Below are positions 1 to 7,000 of a stretch of DNA of 12,467 bases, piece after piece (positions within the stretch are counted from its first letter, which is position 1; each line of letters starts with the position of its first letter). The DNA comes from an uncultured Saprospiraceae bacterium (GTDB lineage: Bacteria; Bacteroidota; Bacteroidia; Chitinophagales; Saprospiraceae). Below the pieces are notes generated by a model. It was not told the DNA's origin and searched no databases. It saw only the letters and a list, made by a program, of their open reading frames with translations. The DNA is taken from positions 1-12,467 of the forward strand of contig CALLAG010000079.1 in NCBI GenBank assembly GCA_938002705.1. Reading direction: 5' to 3'. The position numbers and the translations under genes are program-made.

Positions 1-2
1 TT

Positions 3-58
3 TTAATGATTAATTGTTGATGGTTGATGATTGATTGTTAATGGTTAATGGTTAATGA
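3..58. repeat. Heptanucleotide tandem repeat, 8 copies of TTRATKR
   Basis: Eight consecutive 7-base units can be read without gaps: TTAATGA, TTAATTG, TTGATGG, TTGATGA, TTGATTG, TTAATGG, TTAATGG, TTAATGA. All fit the degenerate unit TTRATKR. The array begins at the window edge and may continue to the left. It lies downstream of the 3' end of the minus-strand porW-like gene and is non-coding as far as I can see. Short A+T-rich heptad arrays of this kind occur between genes in Bacteroidota; their role is unknown. Copy number may vary by slippage. Confidence 0.85.
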
Positions 59-278
59 GGTTATGGTTTTTTGTGAAAACAGGTGCTCTATAGCTTACGA
101 TTCTGAGTGAGAATTGGCGGCGAGGACGCCACTAAGAACTAACGTTCACGGGCTATACGCTTAACTACTTTTCTTAGAGAACATGGCCATCTTAGTCACC
201 AAGAACAGCCGACGAGTCTTATATTAACAACGTATTCGGCGATGGAGAGCGAGTATCTGCTGGAAACTTATATACTAA
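59..278. other. Gene-free stretch with small inverted repeats
   Basis: No convincing reading frame is seen. The stretch looks richer in G and C than the heptad repeat beside it. Several short inverted repeats follow one another: ATTCT/AGAAT (100-104 with 110-114), TGGCG/CGCCA (115-119 with 127-131), CTAAGAA/TTCTTAG (132-138 with 171-177), and GTATTCG/CGAGTAT (232-238 with 250-256, with G-U pairs on the plus strand). It lies 3' of the minus-strand porW-like gene and could form part of its 3' untranslated region. No T-run follows any stem in a way that would make a standard intrinsic terminator. Confidence 0.4.
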
Positions 279-827
279 TTACTTTTTCAAATAATTCTTA
301 TTAAAGAATTCTCTGTAAGCGTTAGCTGATCTTTGCTTGATGACTTCTCTATAGTTTTTCTGAGTAGATACGAATATGTCAAAACTGGAACCTGAAGCAG
401 TAACATACTCTTCTCTATTCTTATCTACACCCTTATAGTACACCATTGCTTTATTTTTATTCTCGAATGACCTGACTAGAATGATCTGAGATTTTTCTTC
501 TACATTAAGGTAGATATTACTCAACTTAAGATTTTCAAATCTGTGGTACTTCTTATTATAGTTAGATATATCCAGCTTATACTTGTCAAAATCTTTCTGA
601 CCTAAATCATAAGTTATTACAAATACGTAGTGCAATTTCTCATCTTCTACTTCAAATGCATCGCTGGCTTCGTCGTATAATATCTCGTTAAATGCTTGCT
701 GGTCACCCTTTAAAAATCGGAGGATTTCTTGTGCTCTTTTCTCCTCGGAAGACTTAGGGAATGCTCTTACTACTTGTTGCAGTTCTTTGATATACCTCTC
801 TTTACCTTCAGTACTTCCGAGACTCAT
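279..827 (-). CDS. porW: PorW/SprE-like protein, C-terminal part after the internal stop
   Basis: These 182 codons carry the C-terminal domain of the porW/sprE-like gene and are probably not an independent gene. The first ~40 residues continue the TPR region (GKERYIKELQQVVRAFPKS…RAQEILRFL). Residues about 65-180 form the compact end domain seen in this family, including HYVFVITYDL, the KLDISNYNKKYHRFENLKLS segment and a tail rich in aromatic and basic residues (NYREVIKQRSANAYREFF). It has no signal peptide or membrane segment, so if translated alone from the ATG at 825-827 it would stay in the cytoplasm and could not join the periplasmic complex. The ATG has no visible ribosome site, although Bacteroidota often lack one. 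The true coding region starts at 3317 and this ATG is most likely an internal methionine. Confidence 0.8.
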   Translation of the reverse strand: MSLGSTEGKERYIKELQQVVRAFPKSSEEKRAQEILRFLKGDQQAFNEILYDEASDAFEVEDEKLHYVFVITYDLGQKDFDKYKLDISNYNKKYHRFENLKLSNIYLNVEEKSQIILVRSFENKNKAMVYYKGVDKNREEYVTASGSSFDIFVSTQKNYREVIKQRSANAYREFFNKNYLKK

Positions 828-908
828 CGCATTTAATAGTGCAAATTTTCCAGCAAACTCTTTGGTGCCAGGAAATTTTTCTGTTCTGGCATTACTACGT
901 GCTATAAC

Positions 909-3317
909 TTAAGCATATTTTTGTTCTTCAAATAATTCGTACGTCTTATCATAATATGTCGCTATTGTCTCTTCGCTACTCATAAGTGACTTAGCGTAAT
1001 TAGGATCAGTAGCTATCTTAGTAAACTTAGAGTCAGGAAACTCACTACGCATCATCTCTAAGACTTTTATAGCTTTGGCATTATCTGGTAGATCAGAGTA
1101 TGAGAGATATAAGTAGAAAAGTGCCTCATCTCTCTTAGTATAATTAGGATACTCAGTATTAAGCCTCTCTAAGACTTCTATAGACTTAGCATAATCTCTT
1201 ATACGATCTCTGAATAATGTACCTAATTCAAATAGGGCTTCGGATATCTTAGCATTAGCTGATTCTTTCTGCTTAGGACTATTAGGTATGCTCTTGAGCA
1301 CATTACTTATATCTTGTTCTGTATAAACTTTCTCTTCTGGTCCTTCATCTACTGCATCTGTATCGAATGATGCACCTGATATATCAGACCTCTGTGATCG
1401 TCTCCAGTTATCTACTGGTGTCACATCACCCCATACTCGCTGGAAGTCGATCTTACCTTGATTAAGTGCAGAGGGGTTATAGGCAAAGAAGCTACTTCTC
1501 GCAGCTCCCATAGCAGCATTAGATCTGATGATATTAGAATTATTGTTTTTATCTTTTTGGGTAGCGGTGGCTGCCAGATCAGCATCTCTTTCCTTAAGTT
1601 GTTCTAAGGCCAGCTCTCTGAGCTCGTCATCAGACCTTGTACTTAATTCTAATAAGCTATCTTGAAGTGCTATGATATCAATGTTACGAGCTATAGCTGT
1701 CAGGTTAGAAGATAGATTTTCTACCTTTCTGAGTCTCTCATCTTGCTTACTCATCAGACTAAGTACTGCATCGAATTTTGTCTTAGCATCACTGTATAAT
1801 CCTCTTTCAAATAATAGATTACCTAACTTATAATTAGCCTCAAGCTCTATATTCTTGTTACCAGAAGAAGCTTGTATTGCTGATTCGAAATCAGCTATGG
1901 CACCATCAATGTCACCACCTTCTAATTTGACCTGAGCTATCGCGAAAAGTACTTGGTCTTTATATTTTTCATTTTTCTTTTCAGACAATAACTTTTCTAA
2001 TTTCGATAGTACTTGTTCTCTTGAGTTTCGACCCTGATTATATGCTAATTTTATCTCGTTTATCTTAGCGTTAAGCTCCATCTCATGCTCGGGGCTGAAT
2101 TTCTTAGCTCTACCATATTCTTCATAGGCCATAGCGGGATTGCCTCCTTGCTCATATATTTGTGCTTTGATAAATGCATACCGAGCCTTCTTTTTTCTAT
2201 TCTTTTCTTTATTGATAGCCGTCTCTAATTCTACTAGTGCAAGCGTGTAGTCTTTTCTTTGTAGGTATAAGTGGGCTTTAGCGGCAGGGAGTTCGTTAGC
2301 TATAGCATCAGTTAGTCCTGCAGTAGATTCCAGCTTATCTATTACATACTCTGCTGTACCATATCTCTGCTGCTCTATATACGTTCTGGCAAGCCAGTAT
2401 AGTCCAAAAGTATAAGCTGTTTTATTTCTCCATATGGCTCCCTCCCCTTCTCTTTTATACTTTTTCTCTTCTTCCTTTTTTTTCTCTTCTTCTTCTTTCT
2501 TACGCTTAAGTTCATCTTCTATTTCTTTCTCTCTGGCATCTGCTGCTGCTTTACTTGCGGCATTTTCTTTATTATTCTTAGCGTCTATGGCTGCTTTTTC
2601 CGCAGCTGCTTCTGCAGCCTTTTCTTCATCAGATTTTACTTTATTCCTAGTTTTTGTAGATCTTGATTTTTTACCTCTTGACTTTTTTCTATCCTTTGCT
2701 TCTTTCTTTCGCTCCTTATTTATTTTTTCTTTTTCCTTCTGAGCTTCCTCCCTTTCTTTCTTTCTTTTTTTCTCCTCTTCTTTTCTCTCGTCGGCCTTTT
2801 CTTTTCTTGCTTGTTCGAGTTCTTTACGTCTATCCTTAGATGATTTCTTTTTATTATTAGCCTTATATACTCTACCGTAGGGATTCTTAGGGTCAAATTC
2901 TTCTTCGAAATATTGGAATGTCTCTACAGCTGCTGCATAATCTTGCTTGAGGTACTGAGCTTTGCCGATAAGGACATAACAGTCATCTAAGTAATTACTG
3001 ACATCATGTATGGTCGCTACTTTGGTAAGTTTTTCTATGGCTTTGTCCATATCTGCATTAATGGACGTTACACCATCTACATTGACATAATCATAGACAT
3101 CTAAGATCGTGTTATAGTTATCTTGATGCATAGATTGAAGGGTCACAATCCCCTCATCCATCAGCTCTTCTGCATTGAAATAACCGTTAAATTTTGCCGT
3201 TGTGTTATGGTATAGCTTTTTTAGCCCCTTGACTTCAGATTTTTTTCTCGTTGTAGAACAAGAGAATAGTATGCTGAGCAATACAAAAGCAATAAATATA
3301 AATGGTATCTTTCTCAA
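909..3317 (-). CDS. porW: PorW/SprE-like TPR lipoprotein, N-terminal 802 residues
   Basis: The product is a periplasm-facing lipoprotein of the type IX secretion system. Residues 1-20 form a lipoprotein signal with lipobox LFSC and lipidation at Cys20. Residues 30-80 (GLKKLYHNTTAKFNGYFNAE and on) match the family start, where a short region of the type 'YHNTTAKYNGYFN' precedes TPRs. TPR-like helices follow at about 85-150, then a Lys/Glu/Arg-rich insertion at about 152-292, then further TPRs at about 300-560. The family hallmark near residues 607-642 (FFAYNPSALNQGKIDF and VDNWRRSQR) is present, and a last TPR block spans about 690-795. The protein ends abruptly after EEQKYA at TAA 909-911, inside a TPR helix, and so lacks the usual C-terminal domain. 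That domain is encoded in the same frame just downstream. Assignment to PorW/SprE rests on recalled family motifs and is strong; whether the truncated product works is unknown. Confidence 0.88.
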   Translation of the reverse strand: MRKIPFIFIAFVLLSILFSCSTTRKKSEVKGLKKLYHNTTAKFNGYFNAEELMDEGIVTLQSMHQDNYNTILDVYDYVNVDGVTSINADMDKAIEKLTKVATIHDVSNYLDDCYVLIGKAQYLKQDYAAAVETFQYFEEEFDPKNPYGRVYKANNKKKSSKDRRKELEQARKEKADERKEEEKKRKKEREEAQKEKEKINKERKKEAKDRKKSRGKKSRSTKTRNKVKSDEEKAAEAAAEKAAIDAKNNKENAASKAAADAREKEIEDELKRKKEEEEKKKEEEKKYKREGEGAIWRNKTAYTFGLYWLARTYIEQQRYGTAEYVIDKLESTAGLTDAIANELPAAKAHLYLQRKDYTLALVELETAINKEKNRKKKARYAFIKAQIYEQGGNPAMAYEEYGRAKKFSPEHEMELNAKINEIKLAYNQGRNSREQVLSKLEKLLSEKKNEKYKDQVLFAIAQVKLEGGDIDGAIADFESAIQASSGNKNIELEANYKLGNLLFERGLYSDAKTKFDAVLSLMSKQDERLRKVENLSSNLTAIARNIDIIALQDSLLELSTRSDDELRELALEQLKERDADLAATATQKDKNNNSNIIRSNAAMGAARSSFFAYNPSALNQGKIDFQRVWGDVTPVDNWRRSQRSDISGASFDTDAVDEGPEEKVYTEQDISNVLKSIPNSPKQKESANAKISEALFELGTLFRDRIRDYAKSIEVLERLNTEYPNYTKRDEALFYLYLSYSDLPDNAKAIKVLEMMRSEFPDSKFTKIATDPNYAKSLMSSEETIATYYDKTYELFEEQKYA
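2442..2864 (-). repeat. Low-complexity Lys/Glu/Arg-rich coding insertion; pyrimidine-rich on the plus strand
   Basis: This part of the porW-like gene encodes roughly residues 152-292, dominated by K, E, R, D and A (for example KADERKEEEKKRKKEREEA, and EEEEKKKEEEKKYKRE near the end). It probably forms one long charged helix or a flexible spacer, with an Ala-rich middle near residues 233-262. At the DNA level the plus strand has long nearly pure pyrimidine runs, clearest at about 2462-2510 and 2744-2800. The flanking sequence is TPR on both sides, so this reads as an insertion between two TPR blocks. A plus-strand open frame through it (2434-2742), made mostly of Ser, Phe and Leu, is an artefact of this composition. 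Confidence 0.75.
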
Positions 3318-3430
3318 AACTAATTACTTGATTATGTGATAGTTACAAATAGAAGAGTCACATCTGGCAACTATTATCAGGCCAAATATGTACTTAGGGT
3401 ACTTTCTCATTCTACATAACTGATTTGCTG

Positions 3431-3438
3431 CAAAATTA
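3431..3438 (-). promoter_or_regulatory. Possible -7 element for the porW-like gene
   Basis: On the minus strand these bases read TAATTTTG, a full match to the Bacteroidota -7 consensus TAnnTTTG. A TTTG further upstream (CAAA at 3454-3457 on the plus strand) could serve as the -33 element, but the 15-base spacing is short. Transcription would begin about 100 bases ahead of the porW start codon. This is a motif match only. Confidence 0.3.
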
Positions 3439-3496
3439 TTTTAAAAAAGTGAGCAAAACTATAGAAAGATTGATTTCATTTGAAATAGTATTAAAC

Positions 3497-3504
3497 TAAC
3501 TTTG
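3497..3504 (+). promoter_or_regulatory. -7 promoter element TAACTTTG ahead of the M23 peptidase gene
   Basis: TAACTTTG fits the Bacteroidota -7 consensus TAnnTTTG exactly and lies 17 bases before the ATG at 3522, giving a short leader. A TTTG at 3479-3482 is the nearest -33 candidate, though its 14-base spacing is shorter than usual. Together with the minus-strand element at 3431-3438 it would make 3318-3521 a divergent promoter region. Confidence 0.45.
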
Positions 3505-3521
3505 CATAGATAAATCACTAC

Positions 3522-4337
3522 ATGTCAGAGCCTTCCGATTATAAGCGTCCTTTCAAGGAGAAAATCACTGATAAATACAGACTTGTCATCATAGATGATG
3601 ACACTTTAGGTGAGAAAAAATCTATGACATTCACCCTCCTGAGTCTATTCGGTATGATCCTGACAACTATATTTCTGCTCGCAGGGCTCACTGTTCTTAT
3701 CATAATATTCACACCACTTAAGTACTCTATCCCGGGATATGGCGATATCGCTAACAATAAGGTATATATGGATCTCAATAAAAAAATTGAAATCTTAGAA
3801 AAGGATATCACTGACCAAAGAGTATATACCGAGGGCATCAAAAATATGCTGAATCCCTCCGCGTTAAAATCAGATGCTATCAATAGTAATGATAGTATGA
3901 TTAGAAAATCTTCAGTTATATCGCAAAAAAAGCACGATCTATCTAACACATTGAGCTTAGAACATTATTACTTTTGTAGTCCTCTCAAAGGAGAGATAAG
4001 TGCAGCGTTTGACCTATCGACTAAGCATTATGGTATAGATATCGTCGCCAGTAAAGATTCTCCGGTCAAAAGCATATTAGACGGAGTCGTCATTAATGCA
4101 GATTGGTCTACTAATACAGGTAATACGATAAGCGTACAACATGATGATAATATGGTCTCAGTGTACAAGCATAACTCCGTACTACTGAAGAAAATAGGTG
4201 ACAAAGTAAGCTCGTGTGAAGCTATCGCAATCATAGGCAATACTGGAAAGCTGACTTCAGGTCCACATGTGCACTTCGAATTATGGAAAAACGGTATCGC
4301 CGTCAATCCATCAGAATATATAAGTTTTAACTATTAA
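3522..4337 (+). CDS. Membrane-anchored M23 family metallopeptidase
   Basis: This is a predicted zinc endopeptidase of the LytM/M23 type that would cut peptidoglycan cross-bridges or stems at the cell envelope. The short basic cytoplasmic N-terminus (residues 1-36) is followed by one membrane segment at about 37-64, then a helical, probably coiled-coil stretch at about 80-110. The M23 domain spans about 150-268. All expected metal and catalytic residues are visible: HxxxD at His169-Asp173 (HYGID), His217 in YKHNS, and HxH at His249/His251 in GPHVHFELW. The enzyme is therefore likely active and not a degenerate EnvC/NlpD-type activator. At 271 residues with one anchor it has the size usual for Bacteroidota members. 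The HAD-type gene starts nine bases after its stop, so the two are probably co-transcribed. The natural substrate is not known. Confidence 0.9.
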   Translation: MSEPSDYKRPFKEKITDKYRLVIIDDDTLGEKKSMTFTLLSLFGMILTTIFLLAGLTVLIIIFTPLKYSIPGYGDIANNKVYMDLNKKIEILEKDITDQRVYTEGIKNMLNPSALKSDAINSNDSMIRKSSVISQKKHDLSNTLSLEHYYFCSPLKGEISAAFDLSTKHYGIDIVASKDSPVKSILDGVVINADWSTNTGNTISVQHDDNMVSVYKHNSVLLKKIGDKVSSCEAIAIIGNTGKLTSGPHVHFELWKNGIAVNPSEYISFNY

Positions 4338-4346
4338 GAATAAGAC

Positions 4347-4766
4347 ATGCAAAATCTCAAAGAATTATTAGACGAAGACGGGAATCTTCTTAGTCCTGTA
4401 CTTCCAGATCATATCAAAAACTACCTCATAGACATAGATGGTACTATCTGTGATGATATACCTAACGAAGAACCTCAGCGTATGCTTACAGCTGAGCCTT
4501 TTCCAGATGCACTTGAGATCCTTAATAAGTGGTATGATGAAGGGAATGTCATAACATTCTTCACATCACGTACTGAGGAACACAGAGATTATACTGAGAC
4601 ATGGCTAAATAAGCATGGATTCAAGTATCATGGCCTACTGATGGGCAAGCCACGTGGTGGCAATTATCATTGGATAGATAATCATCTCGTAAAAGCTACT
4701 CGCTTCAAAGGCAAGTTTACAGATCTTATCATGGCGAAGAAAGACATCGAAGTCTTCGAAGATTAG
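4347..4766 (+). CDS. Small HAD-superfamily phosphatase-like protein
   Basis: This is a 139-residue cytoplasmic protein with the full set of HAD motifs. Motif I is DIDGT at residues 29-33 (nucleophile Asp29, general acid Asp31), motif II is Thr73 in FFTSR, motif III is Lys101 in MGKPRGG and motif IV is Asp111 in WIDNH. There is little room for a cap domain, so a large or polymeric substrate, or a partner protein, is possible. As I recall, similar short Bacteroidota proteins are sometimes labelled phosphoheptose isomerase; nothing in this sequence supports that, since it shows HAD motifs and no SIS-type sugar isomerase features. It follows the M23 gene by nine bases and is likely its operon partner. 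Its stop codon overlaps that of the convergent epimerase-family gene. The substrate is unknown. Confidence 0.82.
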   Translation: MQNLKELLDEDGNLLSPVLPDHIKNYLIDIDGTICDDIPNEEPQRMLTAEPFPDALEILNKWYDEGNVITFFTSRTEEHRDYTETWLNKHGFKYHGLLMGKPRGGNYHWIDNHLVKATRFKGKFTDLIMAKKDIEVFED

Positions 4767-5671
4767 AGTTGTCGATCTAACAGATCCTTTACAGCAATAG
4801 CAGCGTCAGTATACTTAAAGGCATAATTCTCGTCTATCAATTTCTGAGGAATCACTCGTGTACTATTAGTGAGCATCTCAGTCATCTCTCCCATAGCAAT
4901 CTTAAGAGCGAGGACGGGTACTGGTATTACTATACCTATACCACTTTTTCCTTTTTTGACAGCTTTTACTAATTCTTTATTAGTCAGAGGTTCTGGTGCT
5001 GATCCGTTATATACGCCATTATAATTATCATCATTAAGCGCTGCTATCATCATACCACAGATATCATCTATATGTACACACGAGTAATATGCCTGACCGT
5101 TACCGAAATAACCATATGCACCTAATGCGGTAGGCTTAAGAATTTCCTTTAAAGCTCCGCCTTGGGTACTGAGGACGATACCTATCCTTAGAATCATAGA
5201 TCTATCAATCGCTGCTGTAACGAGCTTGTGAGCGTCCTCCCAAGTCACAGTAACTTCAGATAGGAAACCTTCTCCTGGACCATCATTTTCTGTTAATCTA
5301 TTCTCACCACGATCACCATAGAATCCTACCGCAGATGCTCCGATATATACCTTAGGTCTATCAGACCTATCCTTTAGATAATGTGCTAAAGTCATAGCAC
5401 TGTCGACTCTACTATCGAGGATTACTTTTTTTCTCTCACTTGTCCACCGCTTATCAGCTATACCTGCACCAGCCAGATTAATGATAGCATCAACCCCATC
5501 TAAGGACTTATCATCCATAGTTTTGGATTTAGGATCCCACTTATAATAATGTACGTTATCCTTAGATGATCGAGGACTTCTGGTGAGTATATTAATATGG
5601 TGATCAGAACCTAATAACTCCACTAATCGTGAACCTATTAATCCTGTACCTCCTGTAATTAGAATTTTCAT
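4763..5671 (-). CDS. TIGR01777/YfcH-like NAD(P)-binding epimerase-family protein
   Basis: This is a member of the extended short-chain dehydrogenase family of the YfcH/SulA type. The Rossmann nucleotide motif GGTGLIG is at residues 7-13. The family signatures INLAGAGIADKRWT (64-77), GASAVGFYGDRG (111-122) and VTWEDAH (142-148) follow in order. The C-terminal 45 residues (IPQKLIDENYAFKYTD region) correspond to the small DUF1731-type domain found at the end of this family. The YxxxK catalytic pair of classical epimerases is not evident, because Tyr118 is followed by GDRG, as is usual for this family; the reaction is unknown. The length of 302 matches the family norm. The start at 5671 is set by the Rossmann strand MKILITGG. 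The stop codon overlaps that of the convergent HAD gene. Confidence 0.9.
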   Translation of the reverse strand: MKILITGGTGLIGSRLVELLGSDHHINILTRSPRSSKDNVHYYKWDPKSKTMDDKSLDGVDAIINLAGAGIADKRWTSERKKVILDSRVDSAMTLAHYLKDRSDRPKVYIGASAVGFYGDRGENRLTENDGPGEGFLSEVTVTWEDAHKLVTAAIDRSMILRIGIVLSTQGGALKEILKPTALGAYGYFGNGQAYYSCVHIDDICGMMIAALNDDNYNGVYNGSAPEPLTNKELVKAVKKGKSGIGIVIPVPVLALKIAMGEMTEMLTNSTRVIPQKLIDENYAFKYTDAAIAVKDLLDRQL

Positions 5672-5711
5672 AAGCTGGGTTTTGTTATAACGTATAACAT
5701 AGATTTACTTA

Positions 5712-5739
5712 AAAAGTTAAATACACATCACATACAAAA
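5712..5739 (-). promoter_or_regulatory. Possible promoter of the YfcH-like gene
   Basis: On the minus strand TAACTTTT (5712-5719) is one base off the Bacteroidota -7 consensus TAnnTTTG, and TTTTG (5735-5739) stands 15 bases upstream as a possible -33 box. Between this and the start codon lies a perfect 6-base inverted repeat GTTATA-ACG-TATAAC (5684-5698), which could be an operator or chance. This is motif evidence only. Confidence 0.22.
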
Positions 5740-5776
5740 TCCTTTAGTCACTATAGCATAATTATCAGAAGAATAA

Positions 5777-7000
5777 TTAATTAGGGCAGGTCACCAAAGT
5801 TGTCTTAAGGGATCCGTCAAGTTGTACTGTGATCATCCAGCATTTGTTTGATTGATCCTTTAGGATGACTCCAGAATATATTTTATTTAAGTATAAATTA
5901 TCTGCTATTTCTGCCGCTTGAGATACAGTATTAAGTGAATCGCATAGGTCACCTATTCCATCTTGGTCAATATCTTCTTGAAATGGATTAAAATTCTGAG
6001 GACAATTATCAACTGAGTTTTCTAATCCGTCTCCATCGTCATCATCGTTATCAGTAATGCTGATTATTAAGTCGGCATTAGGACCTATAATTTCTTCATT
6101 TGTAGGAGATGACAAACCAGTAATTTTAAGATCTATTGTTTCTGTCGTCTCCACTATAATATCATCGATAAGTACAATATCAAAACACTGACTGCCTAAT
6201 GGCCCTGCTACAAAAGTATATGTCTCAATCGTAGAAAGAGGTCCAAAATCAGCGCCATTGGTGGCAGTACTATTAGATTGTAGTGTTATTTCGACATCGA
6301 CATCTTGAAATAACTCAGCATTGGATTCTAGACATATCTGAGCATTACTATCTGACTCAGAGAAGCTTGATGACACTTGAGAAAACTCTATAGTGTTCGA
6401 AATAAAAGTGACAGTTGCAGTAGCCATCTCTGCAGGACCATTACATGTTATAATTTCGAATTCGACATCCATAGTACCATTAAATGGACAAGACTCTAAA
6501 GTGGGGAAATACATTATGAACGTATCTAAATCGTAATTACAAGGAATTTCTAAAATACCTCCTCCTAAATTATTAATCCAATTATCAAGGGTTATTTGAT
6601 TATTAGGATCTCCACAGTTAATTGTAATATCTGAAGGATAGGTATTAAAATACGGCATACTATTTTCAGTAATATAAATATGACTTGACACATTCTCAAA
6701 ATTGCCACAAGTGTCCTCTACTCTCCATTCAATGAATGCATCCCAAAATCCACAACCAAAATCTGACCATGTTATATTATCAACTGTCCATGGCGTTATT
6801 ATAGCACCACAAGTAGAAGAAGCTATTCCGTTGCCATTAATATCAATATAATCAATAACATCAGGATGTGTCTCTGGAGATGAAAGAATACACTGATCAT
6901 CTATCATTAGGTCCTCAGGATATTGATCTATTGTAATTGCTTGAGAGAAAAGGCCCTGCACAATTAAGAATACTGGAAAGAAAACTAATATTTTTTTCAT
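5777..7000 (-). CDS. Secreted protein with HYR-like, Calx-beta-like and thrombospondin type 3 regions
   Basis: The start at 7000 is chosen because MKKILVFFPVFLIVQGLFSQ is a clear Sec signal peptide cleaved near residue 20. An upstream ATG at 7054 would add 18 residues ahead of it. Residues about 20-200 resemble HYR-like repeats, with the recurring pattern EWRVEDTCGNFEN… then P.DITINC. Residues about 204-318 resemble a Calx-beta domain (VTVTFIS to LIISITDND, with the typical GADF and IDDIIVETTETIDLKI). Residues about 319-354 form a calcium-binding thrombospondin type 3 stretch (DNDDDDGDGLENSVDNCP, then DIDQDGIGDLCD). The last 40 residues (YLNKIYSGVILK … CWMITVQLDGSL … TCPN) contain two Cys. 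I do not see a typical T9SS type A C-terminal signal. The role is likely extracellular or surface binding, and the ligand is unknown. Confidence 0.8.
   Translation of the reverse strand: MKKILVFFPVFLIVQGLFSQAITIDQYPEDLMIDDQCILSSPETHPDVIDYIDINGNGIASSTCGAIITPWTVDNITWSDFGCGFWDAFIEWRVEDTCGNFENVSSHIYITENSMPYFNTYPSDITINCGDPNNQITLDNWINNLGGGILEIPCNYDLDTFIMYFPTLESCPFNGTMDVEFEIITCNGPAEMATATVTFISNTIEFSQVSSSFSESDSNAQICLESNAELFQDVDVEITLQSNSTATNGADFGPLSTIETYTFVAGPLGSQCFDIVLIDDIIVETTETIDLKITGLSSPTNEEIIGPNADLIISITDNDDDDGDGLENSVDNCPQNFNPFQEDIDQDGIGDLCDSLNTVSQAAEIADNLYLNKIYSGVILKDQSNKCWMITVQLDGSLKTTLVTCPN

Larger units (their letters stand above)
279..3317 (-). pseudogene. porW: porW/sprE-like T9SS lipoprotein gene interrupted by an in-frame TAA
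   Basis: This is the whole gene as it would read without the stop at 909-911: 1012 codons from ATG at 3315-3317 to TAA at 279-281. The frame is identical before and after the stop. The 27 codons from 908 down to 828 are open and read as a smooth continuation (…EEQKYA, stop, VIARSNARTEKFPGTKEFAG…) into the C-terminal part. A glutamine codon CAA, giving KYAQVIAR, would need only one C-to-T transition to become TAA. PorW/SprE is a TPR lipoprotein needed for T9SS secretion, and for gliding in gliding species. Whether the stop is a real mutation, a base-calling error or is read through cannot be told from the sequence. I call the gene interrupted rather than surely dead, because no second lesion is visible. 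Confidence 0.85.

Noticed and set aside
828..908. A frameshift as the cause of the split porW-like gene
   Set aside because: Both parts are in the same frame and the codons between them are open; only a nonsense codon separates them.
909..911. The TAA could be a reassigned sense codon in this organism
   Set aside because: TAA ends several intact genes here at the expected place (M23 peptidase, GntP permease, YfcH-like gene, and the porW-like C-terminus itself), so recoding of TAA is not supported.
2434..2742. Plus-strand open frame of 102 codons rich in Ser, Phe and Leu
   Set aside because: It is the complement of the Lys/Glu-rich coding segment of the porW-like gene and has a composition forced by that; no domain or promoter is seen.
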